Shown here piece by piece: positions 1-9,000 of a stretch of 64,000 bases of DNA (positions are counted from its first letter, which is position 1; every line of letters begins with the position of its first letter). The position numbers and the translations under genes were made by a program. Origin of the DNA: Comamonadaceae bacterium G21597-S1 (GTDB taxonomy: Bacteria > Pseudomonadota > Gammaproteobacteria > Burkholderiales > Burkholderiaceae_C); the NCBI GenBank assembly GCA_027214345.1, contig JAPWHR010000004.1, positions 8,001 to 72,000 on the forward strand, given 5' to 3'. The notes beneath the pieces were generated by a model that was given only the letters and a program-made list of their open reading frames with translations, had not been told where the DNA came from and searched no databases.

Positions 1-367
1 TGACGGCGCCACGCAGCTTTTCATCCGCAATGCGCCGCACCAGGCGCCGCGCGGCATCAAAGTCGACCGTCAGGGGTTTCTCGCACAACACGGCCAGCCC
101 GGCATCAAAGGCCAGTGCGCTCAGGCGCATGTGCGGCCCCGGCGGCGTGGCGATGTACAGGCCGTGCAGGCCGGGCGTGGCGATCAGGGCTTCGGCGCTG
201 TCGGCGCTGCGCAGCTGCGGGTGCAGCTGCAGCGCCCGTGCGCAGGTGTCGGGATTGGCGTCCCATGCCATCGTGGCGCGCAGACGCGGATGCGACTGCA
301 GCCGCTCGAGCATGCGATGGCCCATGACACCCAGGCCGACGATTCCGATGTTCAGGCTGTCCGGCAT
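1..367 (-). CDS. Gfo/Idh/MocA family oxidoreductase (3' end cut by window edge)
   Basis: The visible 122 residues are the NAD(P)-binding half of a Gfo/Idh/MocA dehydrogenase. The N-terminus reads as a Rossmann strand with GIVGLGVMG, and further on there is a YIATPP segment and the family-typical CEKP motif around residue 100. The family oxidises or reduces sugars, inositol or related cyclic compounds, but the substrate-binding half lies outside the window, so no substrate can be named. The ATG at 367 sits 34 bases after the DUF3501 stop on the same strand, so it may be the last gene of that operon or independent. The family call is firm; the function is not. Confidence 0.8.
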   Translation of the reverse strand, partial: MPDSLNIGIVGLGVMGHRMLERLQSHPRLRATMAWDANPDTCARALQLHPQLRSADSAEALIATPGLHGLYIATPPGPHMRLSALAFDAGLAVLCEKPLTVDFDAARRLVRRIADEKLRGAV

Positions 368-401
368 GCAGCCTCCGGGACCGTATCGCGTGCGGCGCCG
401 C

Positions 402-992
402 CTATCGGAGATCTCCCGCCAACGATGCCAGCGTTTCCGGAGCCATGGACCTGTGCGCCGGGTAGTTCGTATGGTCGCAGCCGAGCTTGACACTGGCGCC
501 GGCCTTGACCGCCGCGCACATGGCCGGCGTCAGCTCGAAGCGCACGAAATGCACGGCCGAGGTCTTCTCGTCGTTCTCGCGGTCGAGGTCTTCGTCGGCA
601 ATCGCATACACCCGCGCCATGCCTTCGACCTCGACGAACATGCGGTCCTCGACGCCGATCAGCCGCGCCAGTTCGCGCTTGCGTTCGTTGACGTCCGGGT
701 ATTCGATCAGCATGGTCGCCTTCCAGTTGCCGCCGTCCGGCACCAAGGGGGCGTAGGCCTCGATCTCCTGCTGGATGCCTTCTTCCTCGAAGATCTTCTC
801 GATGCGCAGCATCTCCTGGATCTGGTAGCGGATCGTCATCTCGCTCTCGAACTGCAGCGTGATGTGGTCGCCCAGCGCCACCGAACGCAGCTTGCGGTGC
901 GCGATGACCTCGTCCTTGTGCGCCTTGCGGTACTTGCTGTAGGCCTCCAGGCTCATCAGGCTCTCGGGGGTGATGTGTCCGGTCAGTTGCAT
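402..992 (-). CDS. DUF3501 family protein
   Basis: This 196-residue protein matches my memory of the DUF3501 family: a short N-terminal segment, a stretch rich in Arg/Glu (RIEKIFEEEGIQQEIEAY), a central FVEVEGMARVYAIADED segment and a C-terminal GCDHTNYPAH motif. It has no signal peptide or membrane segment, so it is probably cytoplasmic. A good ribosome-binding site (GGAGAGTCTC before ATG) fixes the start. It is the third gene of a minus-strand run after rubrerythrin and a Fe-S oxidoreductase, 30 bases after the latter. This trio recurs in proteobacteria and is thought to serve peroxide or redox metabolism, but the biochemical role of DUF3501 is not established. Confidence 0.85.
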   Translation of the reverse strand: MQLTGHITPESLMSLEAYSKYRKAHKDEVIAHRKLRSVALGDHITLQFESEMTIRYQIQEMLRIEKIFEEEGIQQEIEAYAPLVPDGGNWKATMLIEYPDVNERKRELARLIGVEDRMFVEVEGMARVYAIADEDLDRENDEKTSAVHFVRFELTPAMCAAVKAGASVKLGCDHTNYPAHRSMAPETLASLAGDLR

Positions 993-1022
993 GAGACTCT
1001 CCTGCTTCTGTATTGCGTCTGT

Positions 1023-2372
1023 CTATTTCAGCCCGTAGGCTTCGCGCACCAGCGTCAGCGGGTGTTTCTGAGGCACCGCGCCGAGCGCGTTGACGTCGAA
1101 GCCCTGGGCGATGTGGTGACCGCCGAGCGGGCAGTCGGAGCTGATCACGTCCGGCGTACCGCCGTCCTTGTGATTGGCCATGGCCTTGAACAGCGGCTTG
1201 CCGATCTTCATCGCCATCGGATGCGTGGCCTTCTTGACACCGAAGGTGCCGGCATGGCCCGAGCAGCGCTCGTGGGTGTGCACGCTGGTGCCCGGCACCA
1301 TCTTGAGCATTTCCTCGGTCTTCTTGCCGATGTTCTGCACCCGTCCGTGGCACGGGATCTGGTAACTCACCTTGCCCAGTGCATGCGGGAACTCGGTCTT
1401 GAGCAGGCCGTCGCGCTTGCGCGCCATGAAGTACTCGAACGGGTCCCACATCGCGTCCTGCACCAGCCTGACTTCGGCGTCGTCCGGGTACATCAGCGGC
1501 AGTTCCTGCTTGAACATCAACGTGCAGCTGGGCACGGCGCTGAGGATGGCGAATCCATCGCGCGCGTATTTCGCGAGCACCGGGATGTTGGCCTCCTTGT
1601 TGTCGTTGACCGAATCCAGGTCGCCCAGCTCGAGCTTGGGCATGCCGCAGCATTTTTCCTTCTCGACCAGCACGTAGGGCACTTCGTTATGGTCGAGCAG
1701 CTTGAGCAGGTCCAGCCCGATGCCGGGCTCGTTGTAGTTCACGTAGCAGGTGGAATAGATCACCACCTTGCCCGGCGTCTTCTCGCCATCGCGCACCGGA
1801 TGTTCCCGGCCCTTGGGCGCGGCCGAGCGGAACTTGCGCGTGGCCAGGTCCGGCAACCAGGCGTCCTTGTGCACGCCCAGTCCTTTTTCCATCAGTGCGC
1901 GGGCCGGCTTGGTGTGGTTCACGGCGTTGACCGCCTGCACCACGACCGGGATGCCGGCCAGGCTGCCGTGCGTGTCGGTCGAGGCCAGCAGTTGTTCGCC
2001 GAAGCCGACCTCGCCCTTCTTGAACTTGATTGCCTTGGCGCGCAGCATCGTGTGCGGGAAATCGACGTTCCACTCGTGCGGCGGCACGTAGGGGCACTTG
2101 GTCATGTAGCACAGGTCGCACAGGTAACACTGGTCGACGACCTTCCAGTAGTCCTTCTTGTCGACGCCGTCGACCTCCATCGTGCTGCTTTCGTCGACCA
2201 GGTCGAACAAGGTCGGGAACGATCCGCACAGGCTGACGCAGCGCCGGCAACCGTGGCAGATGTCGAAGATGCGTTCAAGCTCCTTGAACGTGGCCTCTTC
2301 GTTGTAGTAGTCGGGACCCTTCCAGTCGATCGGGTGCCGGGTCGGGGCTTCCAGATTGCCTTCTTTTGCCAT
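1023..2372 (-). CDS. Fe-S oxidoreductase with heterodisulfide reductase-type CCG domains
   Basis: This 449-residue cytoplasmic protein has an N-terminal pair of [4Fe-4S] motifs (CHGCRRCVSLC and CYLCDLCYMTKCP, roughly residues 38-100). Two cysteine-rich CCG-type domains follow: EKCCGMPKLE near residue 240 and a variant RCSGHAG near residue 380. The layout resembles GlpC and HdrD electron-transfer subunits. No catalytic flavin subunit is next to it, so it probably passes electrons between a donor and the adjacent rubrerythrin (inference). I chose the ATG at 2372 because GAGGA lies about five bases upstream; a longer in-frame extension to 2411 has no such signal. The second CCG motif reads CSG, which I believe is usual in this subgroup. 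Confidence 0.85.
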   Translation of the reverse strand: MAKEGNLEAPTRHPIDWKGPDYYNEEATFKELERIFDICHGCRRCVSLCGSFPTLFDLVDESSTMEVDGVDKKDYWKVVDQCYLCDLCYMTKCPYVPPHEWNVDFPHTMLRAKAIKFKKGEVGFGEQLLASTDTHGSLAGIPVVVQAVNAVNHTKPARALMEKGLGVHKDAWLPDLATRKFRSAAPKGREHPVRDGEKTPGKVVIYSTCYVNYNEPGIGLDLLKLLDHNEVPYVLVEKEKCCGMPKLELGDLDSVNDNKEANIPVLAKYARDGFAILSAVPSCTLMFKQELPLMYPDDAEVRLVQDAMWDPFEYFMARKRDGLLKTEFPHALGKVSYQIPCHGRVQNIGKKTEEMLKMVPGTSVHTHERCSGHAGTFGVKKATHPMAMKIGKPLFKAMANHKDGGTPDVISSDCPLGGHHIAQGFDVNALGAVPQKHPLTLVREAYGLK

Positions 2373-2503
2373 GGTGTCCTCGTCGCTTGTTGTTATTCCG
2401 GCCTGACGCAAGCGGTCGGTATGAGACCGCTTGCGTCAACCAGCCACCGCCGGTGGCTGGCACGGGACGCGACCCGGCATGCGCCAGGTCGCGCCGATCG
2501 GGA

Positions 2504-2926
2504 TCAGTCCACCAGTTCGGTCAGGGCCTTGGCGTAGCGGTTCGCATGGCTGCGTTCCGCCTTGGCCAGGGTCTCGAACCAGTCGGCGATCTCGTCGTGG
2601 CCTTCCTCGCGCGCGGTCTTGGCCATGCCGGGGTACATGTCGGTGTACTCGTGGGTCTCGCCGGCCACGGCGGCCTTGAGGTTGTCACGGGTTGCGCCGA
2701 TCGGCAGGCCGGTGGCCGGGTCGCCACATTGTTCGAGCCACTCGAGGTGACCATGGGCATGCCCGGTTTCGCCTTCGGCCGTGGAGCGGAACAGGGCGGC
2801 CACGTCGTTCTGGCCTTCGATGTCGGCCTTGTTCGCGAAATACAGATAACGGCGGTTGGCCTGCGATTCGCCCGCGAAGGCGGCTTTCAGGTTTTCTTCC
2901 GTCTTGGAGCCTTTGAGTGCTGCCAT
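2504..2926 (-). CDS. rubrerythrin (ferritin-like diiron domain only)
   Basis: The 140-residue product is a rubrerythrin-type four-helix diiron protein. Paired metal-ligand motifs are visible: [38 protein letters not shown] and [14 protein letters not shown]. The usual C-terminal rubredoxin domain (two CxxC knuckles) is absent, so this is the short form. Rubrerythrins reduce hydrogen peroxide to water in the cytoplasm, and the next gene downstream, a Fe-S oxidoreductase, is a plausible electron supplier. The ATG at 2926 is preceded by AAGGAGAT, a strong ribosome-binding site. It is the first gene of the operon; 415 bases upstream carry no gene but a candidate operator. Confidence 0.9.
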   Translation of the reverse strand: MAALKGSKTEENLKAAFAGESQANRRYLYFANKADIEGQNDVAALFRSTAEGETGHAHGHLEWLEQCGDPATGLPIGATRDNLKAAVAGETHEYTDMYPGMAKTAREEGHDEIADWFETLAKAERSHANRYAKALTELVD

Positions 2927-3072
2927 GGAAATCTCCTTGTGGTTGGGGTTGAACACGTCTGCTTCGGGCGCTTGCGCGACTGAAGAGCCTGATAGGGTAG
3001 CCGGGGTTCATGACAAGGTCCAATTGGCACCGTCAATGCGGGGAATGCATTTTGTCTATCGATGCACTCCAG

Positions 3073-3089
3073 TTGATAACTGTTCTCAA
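3073..3089. promoter_or_regulatory. palindromic operator candidate for the rubrerythrin operon
   Basis: TTGATAACTGTTCTCAA is an inverted repeat with eight-base arms, one mismatched pair and a one-base centre. It sits about 147 bases upstream of the rubrerythrin start. Odd-length palindromes of this kind are typical of Fur/PerR-type or IscR-type regulator sites, but I cannot assign a regulator. The spacing between half-sites rules out an FNR box. Confidence 0.4.
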
Positions 3090-3262
3090 CTTCACCCGAT
3101 CCCCCGCTGCCAGCGGGCCATTGCCGGCCGGTCGCGGGTTGTTGCCGATGCGCTGCCGCACATGTTGCGTCATGGTCGGGACTTGGACCGGGCCGCCGGG
3201 CCGCCGCACCATCGGAGGTCGAATCCAGGCGTTGACCTGGCGCAATTCCCAACACCCAATCG

Positions 3263-3295
3263 TTACGATATAGTAAATGCGTTACGGATAGGTAA
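3263..3295. promoter_or_regulatory. two tandem TTAC-N6-GTAA operators over a promoter
   Basis: TTACGATATAGTAA (3263-3276) and TTACGGATAGGTAA (3282-3295) are two copies of the same short inverted repeat, 19 bases apart. The outer bases also match (CGTTACG at the left of each, GTAAAT at the right). A -10-like TATAGT (3269-3274) lies inside the first copy, 68 bases before the VOC start codon, so a bound repressor would block transcription. The regulator is not in this window. Confidence 0.5.
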
Positions 3296-3341
3296 ATCTC
3301 AGCCCCCCGTCTTTATTGTTTGTTCCGACACGGAAACCGCC

Positions 3342-3977
3342 ATGGAAACCACAACCCCTGCCACGCCGATGCCGGCAGCCGCCCCGATCCAGCAGTTGCA
3401 TCACTACGCCTACCGCGCGCGCGACGCCGAGGAAACCCGGCACTTCTACGAAGACATCCTGGGCCTGCCGCTGTACCACATCATCCAGAGCGACCATGTG
3501 CCCAGCACCGGCGAATATTGCCCGTACACCCACTTCTTCTTTCGCCTGCACGACGGCTCGTTCATCGCGTTCTTCGATCTCGGTGACGACGAGGCGGCCC
3601 TGCCCTCGCCCAACACCCCGGCCTGGGTCAACCACGTGGCGTTTCGCGTTGCATCGGTCGCCGACCTCGAGGCCATGCGCGCGCGGCTGCAGGCACACGG
3701 CGTCGAGGTGCTCGGCGTGACCGATCACCATGTGTTCAAGAGCATCTATTTCTTCGACCCCAATGGCGTGCGGCTCGAACTCTCGGCCGACGTGGCCAGC
3801 GCCGAGCAGATGGAACGCGAGAGCCACGAAGCGCGCACGCGACTGGACGCCTGGACCGCCCGCAAAGCACAATGGCGCCAGGACCGCGCGCAAGGACTGG
3901 CAGCCGGGGCCTTGAAGCCACAGCAGAACGACCGCCCGGAAGTCGCCGCACGGGCCGTGTCACCGCGAACCGCGTGA
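3342..3977 (+). CDS. VOC family protein (glyoxalase/extradiol dioxygenase fold)
   Basis: The 211-residue protein has one vicinal-oxygen-chelate unit. Likely metal ligands are His in LHHYAYRARD (about residue 19), His in WVNHVAFRV and Glu in NGVRLELSAD. The typical RHFYEDILGLPLYH segment follows the first ligand. Members are glyoxalases, ring-cleaving dioxygenases or isomerases. Because the next gene, overlapping in its ribosome-binding site, encodes an aromatic FAD monooxygenase, a ring-cleavage or isomerisation step in aromatic breakdown is plausible (inference). The last ~50 residues are a charged, Ala-rich tail beyond the domain. I chose the ATG at 3342, after the tandem operators; an upstream extension of the frame looks non-coding. 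Confidence 0.8.
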   Translation: METTTPATPMPAAAPIQQLHHYAYRARDAEETRHFYEDILGLPLYHIIQSDHVPSTGEYCPYTHFFFRLHDGSFIAFFDLGDDEAALPSPNTPAWVNHVAFRVASVADLEAMRARLQAHGVEVLGVTDHHVFKSIYFFDPNGVRLELSADVASAEQMERESHEARTRLDAWTARKAQWRQDRAQGLAAGALKPQQNDRPEVAARAVSPRTA

Positions 3978-3985
3978 GGAGCCGC

Positions 3986-5710
3986 ATGAGCACAACGCCC
4001 GACAGCACCGTGAGCAAGCCGTACCAGGCCACCGCTTTCACCAACGACTACGAATTCGCCAAAGGCGGCTACGAACTGCCGCAATACCCGTTTGTCGCGC
4101 CGCCGGAACTGGGCTCGGCCACCGTCGTGCGCCATCCCATCGTCATCGTCGGCGCCGGCATCACCGGGCTGACCATGGCCTGCGCGCTGGCGCGCCAGGG
4201 CATAACAGCTGTGGTGCTGGACGAAGACAACTCGGTCGGCGTCAAGGGCGCCTCGTCGCGCGGCATCTGCTACACGCAGAAGTCGCTGGAGATCTTCCAC
4301 CGGCTGGGCATCTACGAACGCATCGCGGCCAAGGGCATCCAGTGGAGCGTGGGACGCACCTTCGCCGGCCACGACGAGGTGTATTCCTTCGACCTGCGCC
4401 AGCAAAGCAGCTTTCAGCTCTCGGGCCAGCCGCCGTTCATCAACATCCAGCAGTTTTATATCGAGGGTTACCTGGTCGAGCGCATCCACGAGCTCGGGGG
4501 CGTCGACCTGCGCTGGAGTTCGCGTGTCACCGGCTTCGCACAGCACGACGGCTTCGCGACGCTGACGGTGGAAACACCCGCCGGCAGCTACCAGCTCGAG
4601 GCCGAACATGTGATCGACGCCAGCGGCTCGCACACGCCCTTCCATGCATGGTGCGGCGCCAGCAAGCAGGCGCGCCGCGGCGACGACCGCTGGTGCATCG
4701 CCGACGTGCGCTTCAAGAACCTGCCACCGACCGAACGCCACACCTGGATCGAGGCGCCATTCAACGACAACCGCGCTGTGTGGCAACACCTGATGGCCGA
4801 CGACGTCTGGCGCATCGACTACCAGATGGAGCCCGATGCCGATCCGGCCAAGGTCAGCAGCGAGGCCGAGGTGCGCAAGCGGCTGCAGCGCCAGTTCGGC
4901 GCCGACATCGATTGCGAGATCGTCTGGGTCGGGCCGTATGCCTACCGCAGCCAGTGCCTGGACGCGCTGCACATCGGCAGTGTGTATTTCATGGGCGATA
5001 CCGCCAAGATCGTCAGCCCCTTCGGCGCGCGTGGCGGCAACACCGGCGTGGCCGACGCCGACAACCTGGCCTGGAAGCTCGGTGCGGTGTTGCGCGGGCG
5101 TGCCGGACTGGGCCTGCTCGCCAGTTACGACCAGGAACGGCTGGAGGCGGCGCAGCAGAACGTGCGGGTCACCAACCGCACCGCGCGTTTCCTGCGGCCG
5201 GCCGATGGCGTCGAGCGCCGGTTCCGCGATGCCGTGATCAGCCTGGCGCGCCAGTATCCGTTCGCGCGCCAACTCGTCAACACCGGGCGCATGGCGGTGG
5301 CCAATCCGTACAGCCAGTCGAGCGTGTGCGAGAAGTCTGGCGGCCTGTCGGTGCAGAACGTGTTCTTCCGCTGGCAGGACGGCAGCCAGGGCTGCGTCAA
5401 CGACCTGTTGCAGTGGGCCGACGGGCATTTGCTGTTGCTGGTGTTCGGCGACCAGTCGCAGCAGGCGCGCCAGCGCCTGGCCAGGCTCACGCGCCAGGCA
5501 CCGGTGCGATGCGTGCAGGTGCTCGGCCCGGATACCCACACCCAGTCGCGCGAGACGGTGCGCGACCCGCAAGGGCATCTGCAAGGCGCCTGCCATGTCT
5601 TCGGCCACGCCTGGGCGCTGGTGCGCCCCGACGCCTATCTCGCCGCGACCGGCGAAGCGGTCGACGGCGCGCTGGTGCAGGCCATCGAACACGCACTGGC
5701 CATTGCTTGA
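3986..5710 (+). CDS. FAD-dependent aromatic-ring monooxygenase (PheA/MhpA-like)
   Basis: This 574-residue flavoprotein has the group A hydroxylase plan: a dinucleotide-binding IVGAGITGL at residues 54-62, a second FAD contact GDTAKIVSPFGARGGNTG near residues 336-353, and the long alpha-helical segment DADNLAWKLG after it. Such enzymes use NAD(P)H and O2 to hydroxylate phenolic or phenylpropionate-type rings in the cytoplasm. The ATG lies nine bases after the VOC stop, and GAGGAG overlaps that stop, so the two are translated together. An unusual ~50-residue extension precedes the Rossmann fold. The C-terminal ~130 residues look like the thioredoxin-like domain of phenol hydroxylases. The exact substrate cannot be read from the sequence. 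Confidence 0.85.
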   Translation: MSTTPDSTVSKPYQATAFTNDYEFAKGGYELPQYPFVAPPELGSATVVRHPIVIVGAGITGLTMACALARQGITAVVLDEDNSVGVKGASSRGICYTQKSLEIFHRLGIYERIAAKGIQWSVGRTFAGHDEVYSFDLRQQSSFQLSGQPPFINIQQFYIEGYLVERIHELGGVDLRWSSRVTGFAQHDGFATLTVETPAGSYQLEAEHVIDASGSHTPFHAWCGASKQARRGDDRWCIADVRFKNLPPTERHTWIEAPFNDNRAVWQHLMADDVWRIDYQMEPDADPAKVSSEAEVRKRLQRQFGADIDCEIVWVGPYAYRSQCLDALHIGSVYFMGDTAKIVSPFGARGGNTGVADADNLAWKLGAVLRGRAGLGLLASYDQERLEAAQQNVRVTNRTARFLRPADGVERRFRDAVISLARQYPFARQLVNTGRMAVANPYSQSSVCEKSGGLSVQNVFFRWQDGSQGCVNDLLQWADGHLLLLVFGDQSQQARQRLARLTRQAPVRCVQVLGPDTHTQSRETVRDPQGHLQGACHVFGHAWALVRPDAYLAATGEAVDGALVQAIEHALAIA

Positions 5711-5732
5711 ACCCTTCACCGGCGACCACCCC

Positions 5733-5921
5733 ATGAAAACCAACCTGAACCTGCAGGATGCAGACACCTTCTACGAGCAGCTGCTCGACGCCCACCAGGG
5801 CCTGAGCCCGGAGCAGTCGGAACTGCTCAATGCCCGATTGATCCTGCTGCTGGCCAACCAGATCGGCGACGCGCGGGTGCTGCAGGAATGCCTCGCCGCC
5901 GCGCAACTGCCGTCGGCCTGA
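5733..5921 (+). CDS. DUF2783-like small protein
   Basis: A 62-residue protein begins [18 protein letters not shown] and continues with two amphipathic helices containing [19 protein letters not shown]. It looks like the DUF2783 family, which I recall as small proteins encoded beside FAD monooxygenases. It follows the monooxygenase by 22 bases on the same strand and is probably the third gene of the operon. It has no cysteines, signal peptide or membrane segment. The role is unknown; a partner or stabiliser of the monooxygenase is a guess based on position. Confidence 0.7.
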   Translation: MKTNLNLQDADTFYEQLLDAHQGLSPEQSELLNARLILLLANQIGDARVLQECLAAAQLPSA

Positions 5922-6063
5922 GCCCCGCGGGACGCGGCAGGCCGCGGCGCGTCCCCTAAAATCCATCGGTCCCGGGCCTGAGGTCCGGGTGCGGCCTCCG
6001 CCGGGATGCCGCCTCCCTGCCGGGTGCGCCACGCGCCAGCCGGCACGACCACACCGCCACACC

Positions 6064-9000
6064 ATGACCGACGTTCTGCAACAGCCCGGGCTCGAAAGCC
6101 TGTCCAAATCCTTCGAACCCGCCGCGCTCGAGGCCCACTGGGGACCCGAATGGGAGCGTCGCGGATACGCAGTGGCCGGCGCCCGCGGCACCGGCAAGCC
6201 GGATCCGCAGGCCGGATCCTTCGCGATCCAGCTGCCGCCGCCCAACGTGACCGGCACGCTGCATATGGGCCATGCGTTCAACCAGACCATCATGGACTCG
6301 CTGACGCGTTACCACCGCATGCGCGGCCACAACACGGTCTGGGTGCCCGGCACCGACCATGCCGGCATCGCGACCCAGATCGTCGTCGAACGCCAGTTGC
6401 GCGACCAGGGCATCAGCCGCCATGACATGGGCCCCAGCGCGGCCGAGGCGCGCAAGAACTTCGTCGCCCGGGTCTGGGAGTGGAAGGAAAAGTCGGGCAA
6501 CACCATCACCACACAGATGCGCCGCATGGGCGACAGCGTGGACTGGAGCCGCGAATATTTCACGATGGACGAGAAGTTGTCGACCGTCGTCACCGACACC
6601 TTCGTACGCCTGTACGAGCAGGGCCTGATCTACCGCGGCAAGCGCCTGGTCAGTTGGGATCCGGTGCTGAAATCTGCCGTGTCGGATTTAGAAGTAGAGA
6701 GCGAGGAAGAAGATGGCCATTTGTGGCACATCCGATACCCGATTGAAGGTAGCGACGAATCCCTAGTTGTGGCCACCACTCGGCCCGAAACCATGCTTGG
6801 TGACACTGCAGTAATGGTTCACCCTGATGACGGTCGGTATGCACACTTGAGAGGAAAACAGGTTCGTTTGCCCATATCGGGGCGATTGATACCCGTAATT
6901 GCTGACGAACATGTAGATCAGAATTTCGGTACAGGAGTGGTCAAGGTCACACCGGCACACGACCAAAACGACTATCAAGTCGCTCAAAGGCATAAGTTGC
7001 CAATGCTGACGATCTTCGACCTTGACGCGACAGTAAGCGCACAACCGTTTCTCTGGATGCAGCCCGGTAGCTCATTCGCTCTGCCAAACGGAGACGTGTT
7101 GCTCCAACAGAGTGGTGAGCACCAAAAGGGATTCAATGGCGAAGGAGCAGTCGACACTGGAGTCGGCGAGCGACGCAACGACCTTTGTCCTGAAGGCTAT
7201 GCTGGTCTTGATAGATTTATTGCCCGCAACAAGATCGTCGAACAACTTAATGAGCTCGGCCTGCTGGTCGAGACCAAGAAGCACCGGCTGATGGTGCCGC
7301 GCTGCGCCCGCACCGGCCAGGTCATTGAACCCATGCTGACCGACCAGTGGTTCGTCGCCATGTCCAAGGTCAGCCCGCAGGACCCGACCGGCAAATCCAT
7401 CGCCCAGAAGGCGATCGACGCGGTCGAGAGCGGCGCCGTGCGCTTCGTGCCCGAGAACTGGGTCAATACCTACAACCAGTGGATGGGCAACATCCAGGAC
7501 TGGTGCATCAGCCGCCAGCTGTGGTGGGGCCACCAGATCCCGGCCTGGTACGGAGACGGCGGCGAGTTGTTCGTGGCCCGCGACGAAGCAGGCGCGCGCG
7601 CGGCGGCCGACAGGGCAGGTTACACCGGCGCGCTCAAGCGCGACGACGACGTGCTCGACACCTGGTATTCGTCCGCGCTGGTCCCGTTCTCGACCATGGG
7701 CTGGCCCGAGGCGGCCGCCGCCCCCGCGACCGCCGGTCAACCGTCCGACTACGACCTTTACCTGCCGTCCACCGTCCTGGTGACCGGCTACGACATCATC
7801 TTCTTCTGGGTCGCCCGGATGATCATGATGACGACGCATTTCACCGGCCGCGTGCCGTTCCGCGACGTCTACATCCACGGCCTGGTGCGCGACGCCCATG
7901 GCCAGAAGATGAGCAAGTCGGAGGGCAACGTGCTCGACCCGGTGGACCTGATCGACGGCATCACGCTCGAGCCGCTGCTGGCCAAGCGTTCGGAAGGCCT
8001 GCGCAAGCCCGAGACCGCACCCACGGTGCGCAAGAACACGCAGAAGGAGTTCCCGGACGGCATTCCGGCCTTCGGCGCCGATGCGCTGCGTTTCACCTTC
8101 GCCGCGCTGGCCACGCTGGGGCGCAACATCAACTTCGACACCAAACGCTGCGAGGGTTACCGCAACTTCTGCAACAAGTTGTGGAATGCCACCCGGTTTG
8201 TGCTGATGAACTGCGAGGGCCGGGACTGCGGCCTGAAGGAACACACCGCCGCCGAATGCACGCCGGGCGGCGAACAGGCCGCCTACCTGGAGTTCAGCCA
8301 GAGCGACCGCTGGATCACGTCAGTGCTGCAGCAGGTCGAAGCCGACGTGGCCAAGGGCTTCGAGGAATACCGGCTCGACAACGTGGCCAACCGCATCTAC
8401 CAGTTCGTCTGGGACGAGTTCTGCGACTGGTACCTGGAAATCGCCAAGGTGCAGATCAACACCGGCAACGATGCGGCCAAACGCGCCACCCGGCGCACGC
8501 TGATCCGCGTACTCGAGACCATCCTGCGGCTGGCGCATCCGGTGATCCCGTTCATCACCGAAGAACTTTGGCAGAAGGTGGCGCCGGTGGCGGGCCGCGC
8601 AGGCGACTCGGTCAGCGTTGCGACCTATCCGGTCAGCCAGCCAGAGCGCATCGACCCGGCCGCCATCGCCTACGTGGCCCGGTTGAAATCGCTGGTGGAC
8701 GCCTGCCGCAACCTGCGCGGCGAGATGGGCGTGTCGCCCGCCACCCGGCTGCCGCTGTTCGTGCTGGCCGGCGACGCCGCGGAGGCGCAGTTCCAGCGCT
8801 CGTCGGCGCCGGTGTTGCAGGCACTGGCCAAGCTGAACGAAGTGCGGGTGTTCGACGACGAGGCGAGCTGGGCGGCAGCCGCCAAGGCCGCACCGGTGGC
8901 TGTGGTCGGCGCTGCGCGCGTGTGCCTGTACATGGAAGTCGACGTGGCCGCCGAAAAGGCGCGCCTGGGCAAGGAGACCACCCGGCTCGAAGGCGAGATT

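Larger units (their letters stand above)
2927..3341. other. intergenic divergent control region
   Basis: These 415 bases lie between the divergent rubrerythrin and VOC genes. I see no convincing coding frame. The region holds a near-perfect 17-base palindrome in its centre and tandem TTAC-N6-GTAA sites close to the VOC gene, both listed separately. It is locally AT-rich near 3060-3090 and 3250-3320. Confidence 0.7.

Noticed and set aside
30-2537. An 835-residue open frame on the plus strand opposite the rubrerythrin cluster
   Set aside because: It is an antisense shadow of three good minus-strand genes, with Arg/His/Val-rich nonsense composition and no motif.
3073-3089. FNR box upstream of rubrerythrin
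   Set aside because: The TTGA and TCAA half-sites are nine bases apart rather than six, so an FNR dimer would not fit.
6665-7260. Mobile element, intein or intron inside valS
   Set aside because: There are no terminal repeats, transposase, intein motifs or stop codons, and the tract encodes conserved ValRS editing motifs. Recombination fits better.
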